29,934 bases of DNA from Mesaphorura yosii. Lineage: Eukaryota; Arthropoda; Collembola; Poduromorpha; Tullbergiidae. Both the position numbers and the translations under genes were made by a program. Positions 18,406 through 29,105 of this stretch are shown here, in pieces; position 1 is the first letter of the stretch, and every line of letters begins with the position of its first letter. Under the pieces are notes generated by a model. The model saw only the letters and a list, made by a program, of their open reading frames with translations. It made no database searches and was not told the origin of the DNA. Location: NCBI GenBank assembly GCA_009869945.1, contig WIXG01000641.1:1-29934 (forward strand), in the 5' to 3' direction.

Positions 18406-21400
18406 GGCTCCCAACTCGGTCGGTCACCGCTAACCGAAGGCGAAATCGAAGTCAACCCGCCCGCAGGTTGTTCTATCGAATTTCTCTTGCGAGTCAGATT
18501 TCTCTGGCGCACGTCCTCATTTCCAAGGCCAATTCCAACTCCCAGTCCGTTGATTTCACCGGCCACTCCTTTCGCAATCGCAGCTGGATTTTCAACTGAA
18601 ATTCGTTTAGTTAGCGTTGGCGTTGGCTGCTCGGTGTCGGTGCGTTTTGGAACTTCAAATTCACTTTGTACCGATCGAGCTTCTGGACTATATTTCCTTG
18701 AATTTGGAAGTGTGTCGTCCGTATTCGCATTGTTAAGTTGTTTATTTCCATTGCCTTTGTTGACTTGAACTGGCGGTGGCTTGACTTTGGGTGCTGAATT
18801 CTCCTTGCCCGCTACCGTTGGCGTCGGTGATTGGTCGCCCGTCTGCGTCGTCAGAACGAGTAATTTGCTGGACAACGCCTGGACGTTCGGGTGCTCGTTC
18901 ATGAGTGTCATCGGCAGCGTCAGCTTCAGGAGCGTTTGGAGCCGATTCCTCAGTTCGATGACCATAAGCGAGTCGATGCCGAGTTGGCGGAATGGGGCGT
19001 CCATCGCAATGTTGCTGAACCCTGTCAGTTTCTTCAGTACGCCGACAATGGCTTTTTGCATTTCCTTCTGAGTGGCGGGCGGGCCTGCGGCGGCCTCGCT
19101 TCTTCCAGCAGCAGCCGCGGCGGCTTCCGGCTCCTCTCGCGCTAGGCCATCAGCACGCGGCAGCGTGGCGTCCATTTTCTTCTTCCCAGCAGCAGCCGCC
19201 ACCACTTCGGCGTACCACGTCGAATCTCTCGTGTCGTACACGCTCCAGTCAAACAACGACACGCCAAACTGGGTATGTCCTGGTCGGGCACGCAGTCCGA
19301 GCTCCAGGACGCTGTAGGCCGCCTCGGGGCTGAAGCCACGGAGCCCTCTTATGAGTTTCCTGCCCTGCGCAGAGCCTATTTGTGCCCAGACACCCCAATT
19401 GATTGAAATGGCTGGCAGGCCCTTTCCGACCCTGAAATGGGCGACTGCGTCCATGAACGCGTTCGCCGAGGCGTGGTTCACCTGCCCACCCGAGCCGATG
19501 ATGGAGGCGAGTGACGAGAAGAGGACGAAATGGTCGAGAACCAGCCGGCGCTGCACGGTGACCTGGTGGAGGTTCCAGGTTCCATAGACTTTTGGCCCGT
19601 AAGTGACTTGGAGCGTATCCCAAGACTGGTGGAGGACCGCGGCGTCTGCGAGGGCCCCAGCAAGGTGAAATATGCCCGCCAGCGGCGGCTCGACGGTTCC
19701 GATGGCTTGGTCGAGCGCGGCCAACTCGGTCACGTCGCATTGTAGTACTTTCAGCTTCAAGTTGGGCAGCTCGTTGAGGGCAGAAGACAGTGGCTGAGGC
19801 GACTGTGGTACGCGCCTGGCCAACAGGCAGAAGTGCCGTGCCCCGTGGGCGTGCATCCACTGTACGAGGCTCATGCCGAGTCCTCCGAGGCCGCCAGTGA
19901 TGAGGTACGTGCGGTCTGGCTTGAAGAGAGGTTCCTCTTTTTTGGGCGACGGCGAAGCAGAAGGCAGAGAAAGGAGATGCGTCAATCGAGCGACTTTTCT
20001 TGCGCCTCCGTCACAGCCGTCCGTGGATTCGGAGTGACGAACGACCATTCCCTCGTCGTCGGCCGTGTAGACCTCCTGCAAGGCTTCCAACCAGGCACTG
20101 CTGTTACTACCGCTGCCACATTCGATGTTAACGCACTTGAGTTCTGGATGCTCCGTGCGGATGGTTCTGCACATGCCCCAAAGAATGGCCTGGAAAGGGT
20201 TCTCGACCTGCAGCAGCTGCTGCTGCTTTGGATTTAAGTCACCCGGGTGTGGTCCGTTCGTAATTGCCGACGCAGGCGTATTCGCACTGTGCCCTGTGTC
20301 TGCGACCCCGACTGCGATGGCTCCACGCGTCCGCACGAGAAATTTATGCAAGATGACCGTCCCCGTGTTGATTATCGTCTGGACAAGCGCGAGAAGAGTC
20401 TCCGAAAGCAGCTTCACATCTTCACAGGACCCTGCATCAAATATGACAGCGCCGAGCTGCGGTGGAGGAACCCAAGAACGGATAGAAGCCGCCTGTACCT
20501 GCACCAGTAAGTCAAACGGGTTGTTAGCATTGGTTAATCTACCCTAAGCTAATTTAATTAATGGTCTCGCGAATTAACATGATAGACTGACCTGAATCAC
20601 GTCAACGCCAGCAGCGACGCTTCGAATTAGTTTCAGGAGCTCAGAATGCTTATTTTCAAACCAGACAATGAGCCACTGCTCTTTTGGCGCTGGCGCCACC
20701 GCCGATGGCAACGTCGTTGTGGGACGCTGATCGACTCCCGCACAGTATTCTCCCAGCTCATTCGCAGTCCCGAGAATAATGCTCTCCTCCATCTCGATGT
20801 ACTGCACGGGAGAGAAGCCGGACCGCAGCAGAAGGCGCTCCCACGTGTTGCAGCGCATGAGCGGGTACTCCGGCCTTAGCTCGTCATGCCCGTAAAAGCG
20901 CCACCAGCCGTCAGTCAGCCCGAAGGTCAAATCTAGCGAGAGGGCAGGGGCGGTCGCTTCGAGGATGAGGAGGAGACCGTGCGGGCGGAGGAGCTTCCTC
21001 GCGTTCGCCACCGTCGTGGGAATGTGGCGGGTCGCGTGGAGGACGTTCGCCCCGACGATCAGGTCGTAGCTGAAGGGCACAAAGCCCTGCTGCAAAGGAT
21101 CCTCCTCAATGTTGAGGACCCTATAAAGCATTCCTTGCTCGGAGCCTCCGAAAGCGGCCTCCGCCGCAATGAAGAATGAGGCGGAGATGTCCGTGTACGT
21201 GTAGCTGAAGCTGAACCCGCTCCCGCTTCGACTAGCGGCCGCTTCACGCAGGCTCTTCAGAATGTGCATCGACGTCGAGCCCGTGCCCGCGCCCACTTCG
21301 AGTATCTTCAGCTCAAAGCCGTCAGCGCGAACGCCAGCGGCAGCGGCTCCCTTTTGAGCCAAACTGTCCAGGATTTTGCCCAACAATCGGTAGAGCACGT

Positions 21401-24400
21401 CATTTCCCTGGTTGATGCCCGGCGACTCTTTGTAGACGGCCTCCGCCGACGCGCGCTCATCACCTTCTTCCTTCACTGGAAAGAGCAGCTCTAGCGGGTT
21501 GACATCGCCGCGAAGCACCCCGGCTAACTGCTCTCCACAGACGTTGACCAGTCCGAAAAGCGCCCGACCAGGATTGTGTGCGAGCACTCGGCGCTTCAGC
21601 CCTTCCCGCCCGCCCAACTCGGAGGCAGCAGCCAGCACTGCCAGTGAACTGCGAGCGGCGGAGGGCAGACTCCACTCGAAGGAGGTTTCGTTCCCAACGT
21701 TGACGGATTCAAGCCCCAACTGGCGGAAGAAATGGTCGACGAGCGCTGCGTGGATTGGCTGCACTCCGGCGAGTTCGCAGAAGGCGGCCGTGCTGAGCCC
21801 CCGGCCTTCTACAGCTTTGAAGATGTCCATGATGCCCAGTCCCTGCATGCAGACTGCGATGTAGTGTAGGCACAGTTCCTCGTAAAAGCCGTTCTCTCCC
21901 ACTTGGGGCAGCCCCATAAACTCCTCTAGCAGGTTCTTCTCTGCGAGCGTCGCGAGCACCGTCCCCAGCGGTGGCTGGGCCCTCTGGCCGCCGGTCTGCC
22001 TCCATGTTTCTTCGTAGAGGCCGTCCGACACGAGCTCACTCGACGTGAATCGTGCGAAATGGTCGCGCGTTGTGGCCTGCCCGTGGAATCCCTGCACTTC
22101 CAGGCAGGGCTCGCCCGTGCTCGGGTCGAGAATCGCAATGTCCGCAGTGATGTTGTCGTCGACAACCTCTAGCCGTGTTACGTGCACAAAGACGTGGAGC
22201 GGGCACGGCCCACGCCCGCGAAAGGTAAGCATGCCGATGCTGGAGACCATGAACGGTTTCTTGATTAGGGGCGACCCGGCGACGATGAGCGGGGCAAACA
22301 CCGACTGGAAGGCGTTGTCCAGCACAACGGGATGCACGTTGTATCCTCGCGTCTCTTCCGCATCGGGCAAGTCCAGGGCCACCTCCGCCAGGCCCTCGTT
22401 CGCCCCCGTCCAGAGACCGCGAATCATTTTGAATGTCGGCCCAAACTCAACGCCTTCTGTGCTGGCGAAGTGAGCCCAAACGGCGGAGACGTCGGCGCAT
22501 CTCGTCAGGCGGGCTTGAATCGCGTCGATGCGGGCGGAGACCAACGCGCCCGGCGCCTTCTGCTCCGGCGCTCCTTCTTCAGTCAGCTGATAACCGCAAG
22601 TCACGAATGTCCTCCACTCCGGAAGAGCCGTGGGCTCGGAAAAGTTTGCGGGCGAGCAGGAATAGATTTCAAGAGTTCCCGCACTCACCGCGCTGCCGCT
22701 GCCGGAAGATGGCGCCAGTGCGGACGAGGGCGTGGCAATCGTCTGGACAGGGATGGCATTTTGTGGCTCGAGCACGAGCGGCAGCGCAATCGTGAAGGAG
22801 CTCAACCTGACACTCAACCCCGCATCCGCCCGCTGCCTGGACGCGGGCCTCGTCCCTCTTGAAGTGGTCTCAAGCGCCGCTTCCAGGGCCATCTCGACGA
22901 ACGCCGCCCCAGGGAGGATAATTTTCCCGAGAAAGGCGTGCCCACGCAGGTAAGCGTGTGGTCTTTGCCCGCAGTCGAGCGCCGACTCCCAGATGGCGTG
23001 CTTCTTTGTTCTGGCTGCGCAAGCGCCCGTGAGCGGATGCGCGTACTGCTGCTCGAGTTGCCCGTTTTTCTGCTTTTTCGTTGGTGGCGCTGGCGTCGGT
23101 GGCGTGTGGAAATTCTGAATCTGATTTGACTGAGATGGCTGCCCTGGCGTTGGCGTTGGCTCCAAGCTGCGAGTTGACCAGCAGCGGATATTTTCGAACG
23201 GATACGACGGCAGCTCCGTCTTTGCGAGTCTATGCGGGTAAAGCTCCTTAAAGTTGAGGGTCCGGGCACCCACGTAAAGCTGTGCGATTGTGTTGAGTAT
23301 CGTGGTCCAGTTGGATTCGCCCTGCTTCATGGAGCAGTACAAGTTCGGTGTCAGTGAAGGTGCAGTGCCCACGTCAACGTCCTTCGTCAGGATGTCCCTA
23401 CAAAAAGAGCTGAGCACTGGCTTCGGTCCGACCTCGAGAAACGTGGCGCAGCCGTGCGGTGGCCCGCTCAAATGCTGCACGGCCTGTAGAAAGTGGACGG
23501 GCCCCACTAGATGCCTGATCCAGTGCTCGACATCGAATTCCGTCTGCGAGGAACCCGTGACCGTCGACACGATATTAATCTTCGGCTTGGAGAAGGTGAC
23601 ACTCAGATTCGTGAGCTGCTGCCTGAACTCGTCGACGATGGCTTCCATTTGCGGCGAGTGGTAAGCGTACGGCACGTTCAGGAGCACGGCGCCGCCGTTC
23701 CTGCTATTGCCCAGTCCCTCCTGCTGCTTCTGCTTCAGGAGCTCCAACGGGCCAGAAAGAACGACCTGCGACGTGCTGTTATACGCTGAAACGCTGATTC
23801 TTGCTTGCCTTCCTTGTCGTTGTCGTCCATCGCCTACGCCGACTGTTTCCCTGACCAGTTCATCCATTGCTTGCTTAGACGAGACTGTAACGGCGAGCAT
23901 TCCAGCCGCCCCACGCGGGACTCGGGCGTTGATGAGCCGCGCTCTGAGCTGCACCAGTTTAAGGGCATCCTCAAGCGAGAGGACCTCTGCCACCGCCGCC
24001 GCGACGTATTCACCCAGGCTGTGCCCGAGCAGGTACGTCGGCTGCAGGCCGAGCGTCATCCAGAAGCGGGCAAGACTGTACTCCAGGCTGAAGAGCGCTA
24101 GCTGGCTGAGGACGGGATCGCCGAGCACGGCGGCGGCGTCCGCATCGTCTTCGCTGAAGATGTCCAGGATCGACCGTGCGTGCGGCGGTCCGCTGTGGTC
24201 TTCGAGCGCTGACGCGCAGTCGTCGTAGACTTGCCGGAAGTGCGGCGACCTTTCGTACAGTTCCTTCCCCATTCCTTTGTAATGTGAGCCCTGGCCCGTG
24301 AACTGGAAGCATATTGCGTGGTGCTGCTGCTGCGAGCTGGACGAAGATCGGAAGAATGACTTGGCTGCGAGCTGCTCGCGAAAGTGAGCCACATCGCGTG

Positions 24401-27400
24401 CGACGACGGCGGCGCGGTAACGAAAGTGCGACCGGCCCACGTTGCTCGTGTAAGCGGCGGCCGCGAAATGCTCCTGCTGGTTGAACGGATTGTTACTGCC
24501 GTTAGCGGCACCTGCAGGCAACGACGAGGAGGAACTTAACGCCTGATACGCGTCCAGAAGCTTCGCTAGGGCCGAACTCGTCTTTCCCGACACCGTAAAC
24601 AAGAAAGTGCTGGGGAGGCTGCTCACGTTTGCACCGCTCCACTGCTGCCGAAAACGGGAGTAGTCGGGCGGCTGCTCGACGACGGCGAAAGCATTCGTCC
24701 CGCTCACCCCAAAAGAGCTGACACATCCGACTTTGTTCCAGTCCCACCGCGTCCCCTGCCTCGGGAGCTGGAAGAAGCCAGGGTCCGTTATCTGCCTGTT
24801 TAGCTGGGTCACATTGATTTGGGGTGGGATCCTACCGTGCTTGATTGCCAGGCACACTTTCAGGAGCCCGAGAATTCCCGCCGTGCCCTCCGTGTGGCCC
24901 ACGTTCGCCTTCACGGAGCCGATGTACAGCGGTAGGCTCCCGTCGCCGGCTGACTTCCCGCCGCCTTTCCATGTGTCCGTGCCTGCGCCTGAGCCTTTGC
25001 CGCCACCTCCCTGCCCGAAGATTGTTTCCAGAGCGTTGATTTCGATCGGGTCTCCCAGCGCCGTGCCCGTCCCATGCGCTTCGATGTAGCCGACATCACA
25101 CGGCCGTAAGTTAGCCTTCTTCATGACTCTACGGATAAGCGCCGCCTGAGCCTGGCCGTTGGGGGCTGTGAGCCCGGCAGATGCGCCGTCCTGATTGGTC
25201 CCCGTGCCCCGAATCACGCCCAGGACACTATCACCGTCTGTGAGTGCTTCGGTGAGCCGTTTGAGCACGAGCACGACGCCCGCCTCGCCCCGCACGAGCC
25301 CGTCCGCGCTGTCGTCGAAGGGCCGGCACACGCGGCCCCTCGACAGCATCTTCGCGCCGCAGTATTTCACGTACATGAGCGGGGAGCAGATGAGGTTGAT
25401 CCCGCCGACGATCGCCAGCGGCGACTCCTCCGCGCGTAGAGCCGCACACGCCAGGTCGATGGCAACGAGCGAGGAGCTGCAGGCCGTGTCGATGCACACG
25501 CTCGTGCCGTGGATGCCGAGAAAGTAGGAAATGCGGCCGGCCGTGACGCTGTTCAGATTGGAGGTGACGAGGTACGCGCCGGGGGGCGCATCAGGCGGTA
25601 CTTGCACGACTTCCTGGTAGTCCGAGTTGCACATCCCGATGAACACGCTGCTCTTTGAGCCTTCGAGTGAGTCGGGCGGAATCCCCGCATTTTCCAGCGC
25701 CTCCCACGTTAGCTGCAGGAGGAGACGCTGCTGCGGGTCGACGACTTCCGCTTCGTTGGGCGAGATTTGGAAGAAGTTGCAGTCAAAACCCGCAATGTCA
25801 TCGAGGAAGGAGCCGTAATGGTTATAAATGAGGTCTTTGTACTTTTCGTAGTCGAAACGAGAGGGCGGGACGGGACGAATGCAGTCCGCGCCGTCGGCCA
25901 GCAGCTTCCAGAAACCGTCGAGTGTCGTCGCGGAGCCCACGCGGCAGCTCGCACCGACGATGGCGATATCCTCGTCAAAGAGGACGTAGCTCGACTGGCG
26001 CCGTGCATTGCGGATGGGGTCGTCGTCGACACAGATGGCGTCCAGGATGTACTCCATCAGCTGCTGGGGCGTCGGATGGTCGAAAATCGACGTGGGCTGC
26101 AGGTCTAGGGCGAACGCCCGCCCGAGGCGGACGGCGAGGTCGCGAATGTTCACGGAGTCGAGGCCAATATCCTGGAAGCCCTGCGTCTCCTCGAAATCGG
26201 CCGTGCTCAGCCCCGTCACCTGGCAGACGGACTCCAGCACGAGTTCGCGGACAAGGTTGAGCTGCTCCGTGGCGGATTTCCCGACCAGCAGTGTTTCGAG
26301 GCTCGACTTGCGCCGGGCGCCCGTCGCGCCGTGGCTGATGCTCCTGCGGATGCTTATCAAGTGACTGTATGGCGACGACGACGACTGGCCAATGGAGCTC
26401 TCTGGCGACTCCGCCCTTCGTTCACCGTGACCTACTCCGTCACCATCACCGCCAGACTCACGCTTTCCGCCACCGCCGTCGTGCAGCATGTTGGTCTCGA
26501 CGACGGTGAGCGTCCACTGCTTCCCGAATGCTGACTCAGGCATGGCCGCCAACATCGCACCGATCACGGTCGGATCCTCGCCGTCCACCGACCCGATCTT
26601 GATCAGGTTGCCCCGCAGCCCTTTCCTCCTGCGGTAGTGTGTGAGCGCCTCGCAGATTGAGAAGATGAGCGGGAGCTGGACACTCGTGACTTCAGTCGTG
26701 GTGAGCACAATTCGCAGGTCGGGTGACCGCGCGTGGAGCTGGAAAATCTCGTAGAGGATTGTGTCCAGGGTGCTGGCGCTGAGTTTGAAGGTGACGGTTG
26801 TGGTCCTGGCGGAGGCAGACGGAGGCCTCGGAAGCATGGCGAGGATGCGAGGCAGCGTGTCCGCCGACGCCCACTCTTCGTCCTGAATTATGACGTAATC
26901 GACAGCTTCGCCTCCGGTGGTGCCGCTGCTGTCTAAGCGGTCGTCCTCGTCGAGGTCGCCAGTTTGCACTCGCAGAAACCCGCGCTCAAACTCTCGCCCT
27001 TGGCTCCCGTAGCGGTACGTCCAATTATCGGGGTTGTCCTTAGCCCAGAGCTCCTTGAAAACCTGAAAGGCGAGCGTCGACGTCGCCGCAACCTGCCCTT
27101 CGGCCTGGTCTTCCGCCTCGATGAGCGTGAACATCGTCCGGGCACACGCGCTCGCCTTGACGCTCCCGCTTTCGTCGCGTACCAGGCCGGCAAGCAGCTG
27201 GGCGAGGTGCCTGCTCATGCCGCCGTCGAAGAGAGGATTCTTGTGACTCGAGCCTGAGCCTGAGCCGTATGACTTCACGATGAGGACGATAATAAACTTC
27301 GTCTCGATGGAGGCGCTGATGCTCAACCAATACTCAGCCATTTGGAGGAGTGGCTCCATGCTGTCTTTGCAGATGCACACGACACCAGCGTAGGTGAGAG

Positions 27401-28940
27401 GTGCCGTCGTCGCTGCCGCAGCCTTGGCGACTTCCACTGAACTGAGAATCATTGCCGAGTCCGCCCCTGCGCTTGCGCCTGCACAAAAGCCGTCGCCACA
27501 CCCACACGTCTGCAGCAGTTTCTCGAGGCTCTCTCGCACAGCAACCTCGTTCGACACGAGAATCCACGGGGCGACGGACGCTGGCTGCCGACTGCTGCGA
27601 GAGCCACGTCGGCAATCCAATGCCGCCAACGGCAGTGTCGGCATTGGCAACCCGGCAGAAGCGCCAGTTGGCGAAGGGCTCGCTAGGGGCTTGCACGACG
27701 GATGGCGGTGGCGGACGACGAACACCGACTCCGGGTTCTCAAAGGCCGCCGTCACCTCGAAGCCTGCCATGCTCAGAAGCCGGGTCCACTGTTCGTGGTG
27801 CAGGAGCGGGTAAGGCCGGTCGCCCTCGTCAAACCGCCACCAGTCGCCGAGGAGGCCGAACGTCAAGTCGAGGCCGAGGCTGGGCTGCGTACGTTCGCAG
27901 ATGATGAGTAGGCCGTTGCTTTTCAGGAGCTGGCGCACATTTCGCAGGGCGTTCTTCACGCTCTTCGTGCTGTGGAAGCAGTTGATGGCCACGACGAGGT
28001 CGTACGACTTGGGAACGAAGCCCTGGAGCTTCGGGTCGTACTCAATGTTCATCGGCTGCGTGCGCACGGCTGGCGGACCTTCCTGCAGGTGAGTTTCGAT
28101 GATTCTGAGGTGTTCGATGGACGGATTCGCGACCGTGAAGGAGGTGTCGAGCTCCCGGGCGATGGCGGAGAGGAGCCGGCGCGTCGTTGCCGTGTCCCTG
28201 CCCATGCTGAGCTCGAGCACCCGCGCCTTGTGTCCAATCTGCAGCTGCTCCATAATTGTCTTGAGCGCCTCGTTCCGCCACTGCACTTCGGGCATCTGGG
28301 CGTACCAAAAATCCGCTCCCTCGCAGCCCGTCTCAGTGCCCCCCTGCGTGTCCATCGTTTCCAGCGGCGCCGACACCGCCTCGGGGAAAAGGTGCTCCCG
28401 TGGGTCGCACTCGCTCCGCAGGATTTGGGGGAGGGCTCTGCAGCAGTTGTTCCACAGATTAAGAAAAGGGCGGCGCTCCGGGTAAGAATCCAGGAGCTCC
28501 TTCAGGCCCTTGGTCACTTGGGCCTCCAGCCAGTCCCTCTCGGGGAAGGGGGTCAGGAGCCTCCACGTGTCCGACCCCGTGCTAGACAGAAAACCCTCGA
28601 CCTCGAGTTGAGTAAGCAAATGCTTCGTCAGCTGGTAGAATCGCTTGTGAATGGACACGAATTCGATGAGGGCCACGAGCGGCATGGGTTTGCCCCTGTC
28701 TAGGAGCTTCGGGATCCGAAGCTGGTGGAAGGCCAGGAGAACGTGGTTCACGGACTGCTGTCGGAGCGTCTCGTCGTAAGCCTTCGTCTGTGTCTGCAGC
28801 CCCCGCCCGAGCTCGACTCCAGCCACCATTCGCTGGAGGGCGGTGGGCAGCCTGTCCCCTGGCGGAAGCGCCACGAGCGACTCACTGGACAGGTTCCACC
28901 CTGACTCCACATAGACTTCCTTGTACAGACTCACAGCCAT
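15924..28940 (-). CDS. Giant two-exon type I polyketide synthase, about 4307 residues
   Basis: Exon 1 is 28940-20592 and exon 2 is 20498-15924, joined by a 93-bp phase-0 intron inside a psi-KR. An in-frame TAA lies 18 nt before the ATG, whose context is AAAATGG. Domains by approximate residue: degenerate cMT 140-410, psi-KR 456-815, ACP1 892-965 (GLDS, Ser929), KS1 989-1420 (Cys1154, HGTGT and NVGH intact), AT1 1544-1860 (GHSLGE, Ser1641), DH1 1968-2285 (HxxxGxxxxP His2001, Asp2208), cMT1 2305-2721 (GAGTG near 2550), psi-KR about 2745-2960, KR1 2975-3200 (GGLGGLG at 2985; His3125 for Tyr), ACP2 3265-3330 (GIDS, Ser3293), KS2 3482-3905 (Cys3654, Gln3786 for His), AT2 about 4020-4250 (no active Ser). 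No ER, thioesterase or reductase. The enzyme should build a short methyl-branched chain; product and release route are unknown. Gly-, Ser- and Gln-rich insertions and an unstructured ACP2-KS2 linker are eukaryote-like. Confidence 0.9.
18406..18860 (-). other. Long low-complexity linker between ACP2 and KS2
   Basis: About 150 residues rich in Pro, Thr, Asn, Gln, Lys and Ser (for example SPTPTVAGKENSAPKVKPPP and NKGNGNKQLNNANTDD), with no domain. Bacterial ACP-KS linkers are usually far shorter. It probably gives the terminal KS2-AT2 didomain wide mobility. Confidence 0.75.
18880..20150 (-). other. PKS KR1 and ACP2 region
   Basis: KR1 has the NADPH loop TGGLGGLG (2985-2991), the Lys in PKVYGTWNLH and the Ser in FVLFSSLAS, but the catalytic Tyr of GQxNYAxANAF is His3125 (codon CAC, plus-strand positions 19473-19475). 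LDD, which marks B-type ketoreductases, is LAD here. ACP2 follows an Ala/Glu-rich linker and has GIDSLMV with Ser3293 for phosphopantetheine. Confidence 0.85.
20499..20591 (-). other. Spliceosomal intron of the PKS gene (93 bp, phase 0)
   Basis: The donor CAG|GTCAGT starts at 20591 and the acceptor ACTGGTGCAG ends at 20499. Without it, exon 1 would stop 5 codons later and exon 2 would lack any ATG start (only a GTG at 20504). Splicing joins a valine/isoleucine-rich strand ending GVDVIQ to VQAASIRSW, restoring a psi-KR. The intron is AT-rich, unlike the GC-rich exons, and contains a branch-point-like GCTAAC. Acceptor use 6 nt further on (GTACAG, ending at 20493) would also keep frame. Confidence 0.85.
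20592..22020 (-). other. PKS C-methyltransferase domain cMT1 (intact) and start of psi-KR
   Basis: Residues about 2305-2783. The SAM loop ILEVGAGTGSTS (G2550 region) is intact. The downstream cMT signature is VGANVLHATRHI, then LDLTFGLTDGWWRF and WERLLLRSGFSPV, as in C-methylating domains of highly reducing PKSs. It should transfer methyl from SAM to the alpha carbon of the beta-keto intermediate. Confidence 0.85.
22070..25976 (-). other. PKS KS1-AT1-DH1 core (catalytically intact)
   Basis: Residues about 989-2288. KS1: DTACSSS Cys1154, EAHGTGT and KANVGHTEG. AT1: GHSLGE Ser1641 and the substrate motif YAYH ending at His1761, instead of HAFH (malonyl) or YASH (methylmalonyl). With SLGE around the serine and the separate cMT, malonyl-CoA is the likelier extender. 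DH1: HAFLGKIILP His2001 and DNAFQ Asp2208. A Gly-rich loop insertion sits between the two KS1 His motifs (about 24960-25020). Confidence 0.85.
26045..28925 (-). other. PKS N-terminal partial module: degenerate cMT, psi-KR, ACP1
   Basis: Residues about 5-965. The protein opens with a post-DH-type linker (LYKEVYVESGW) and a full-length cMT fold (LDLTFGLLGDWWRF, WTRLLSMAGF), but the SAM loop reads LELSMGRDTAT instead of ExGxGTG (around Met246), so it probably cannot bind SAM. A psi-KR follows with no catalytic KR, then ACP1 with GLDSVN (Ser929). No KS, AT or DH precedes it. It looks like the tail of a module whose front has been lost and may act as the starter-loading or docking end. Confidence 0.8.
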
Positions 28941-29097
28941 TTTAATTAGCTTACGGTATTATTTTTAGTACTTAGTGACTATTTTCGAAAATATTCAAAA
29001 TACTCTGGAGAATTCTGGCAATTCTGGAAGATTTATCGTGTTTGAGGTGCACGAGACTTGAAAAATGAATAAATACCCAAAGCCTTCCATCGGGCCC

Positions 29098-29105
29098 CTT
29101 TTATA
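29098..29105 (-). promoter_or_regulatory. Putative TATA box (TATAAAAG) of the PKS gene
   Basis: On the minus strand CTTATAAAAGGGGC lies about 160 nt upstream of the PKS ATG, a near-perfect TATA box. An initiator-like ATTCATT is at about 29070-29064 (35-40 nt downstream). This predicts a 5' leader of about 130 nt. A strong core promoter suggests inducible or tissue-specific expression. Confidence 0.55.

Noticed and set aside
16000..28700. Many plus-strand and alternative-frame ORFs of 60-240 codons across the PKS gene (for example 27972-28703 and 22332-22862)
   Set aside because: They are antisense or shifted shadows caused by GC-rich third positions. They lack domains and start contexts, while the minus-strand frame is continuous with dense PKS motifs.
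15924..28940. Two separate bacterial-type PKS genes in an operon, possibly contamination
   Set aside because: The downstream frame has no ATG, the junction has matching splice sites, there are eukaryotic promoter and poly(A) signals, and animal genes with introns lie directly alongside.
15924..28940. Animal fatty acid synthase or FAS-like PKS
   Set aside because: There is no ER or thioesterase, a second ACP precedes KS1, an intact SAM-binding cMT is present, and a second KS-AT follows ACP2. Animal FAS has one KS at the N-terminus and one ACP.
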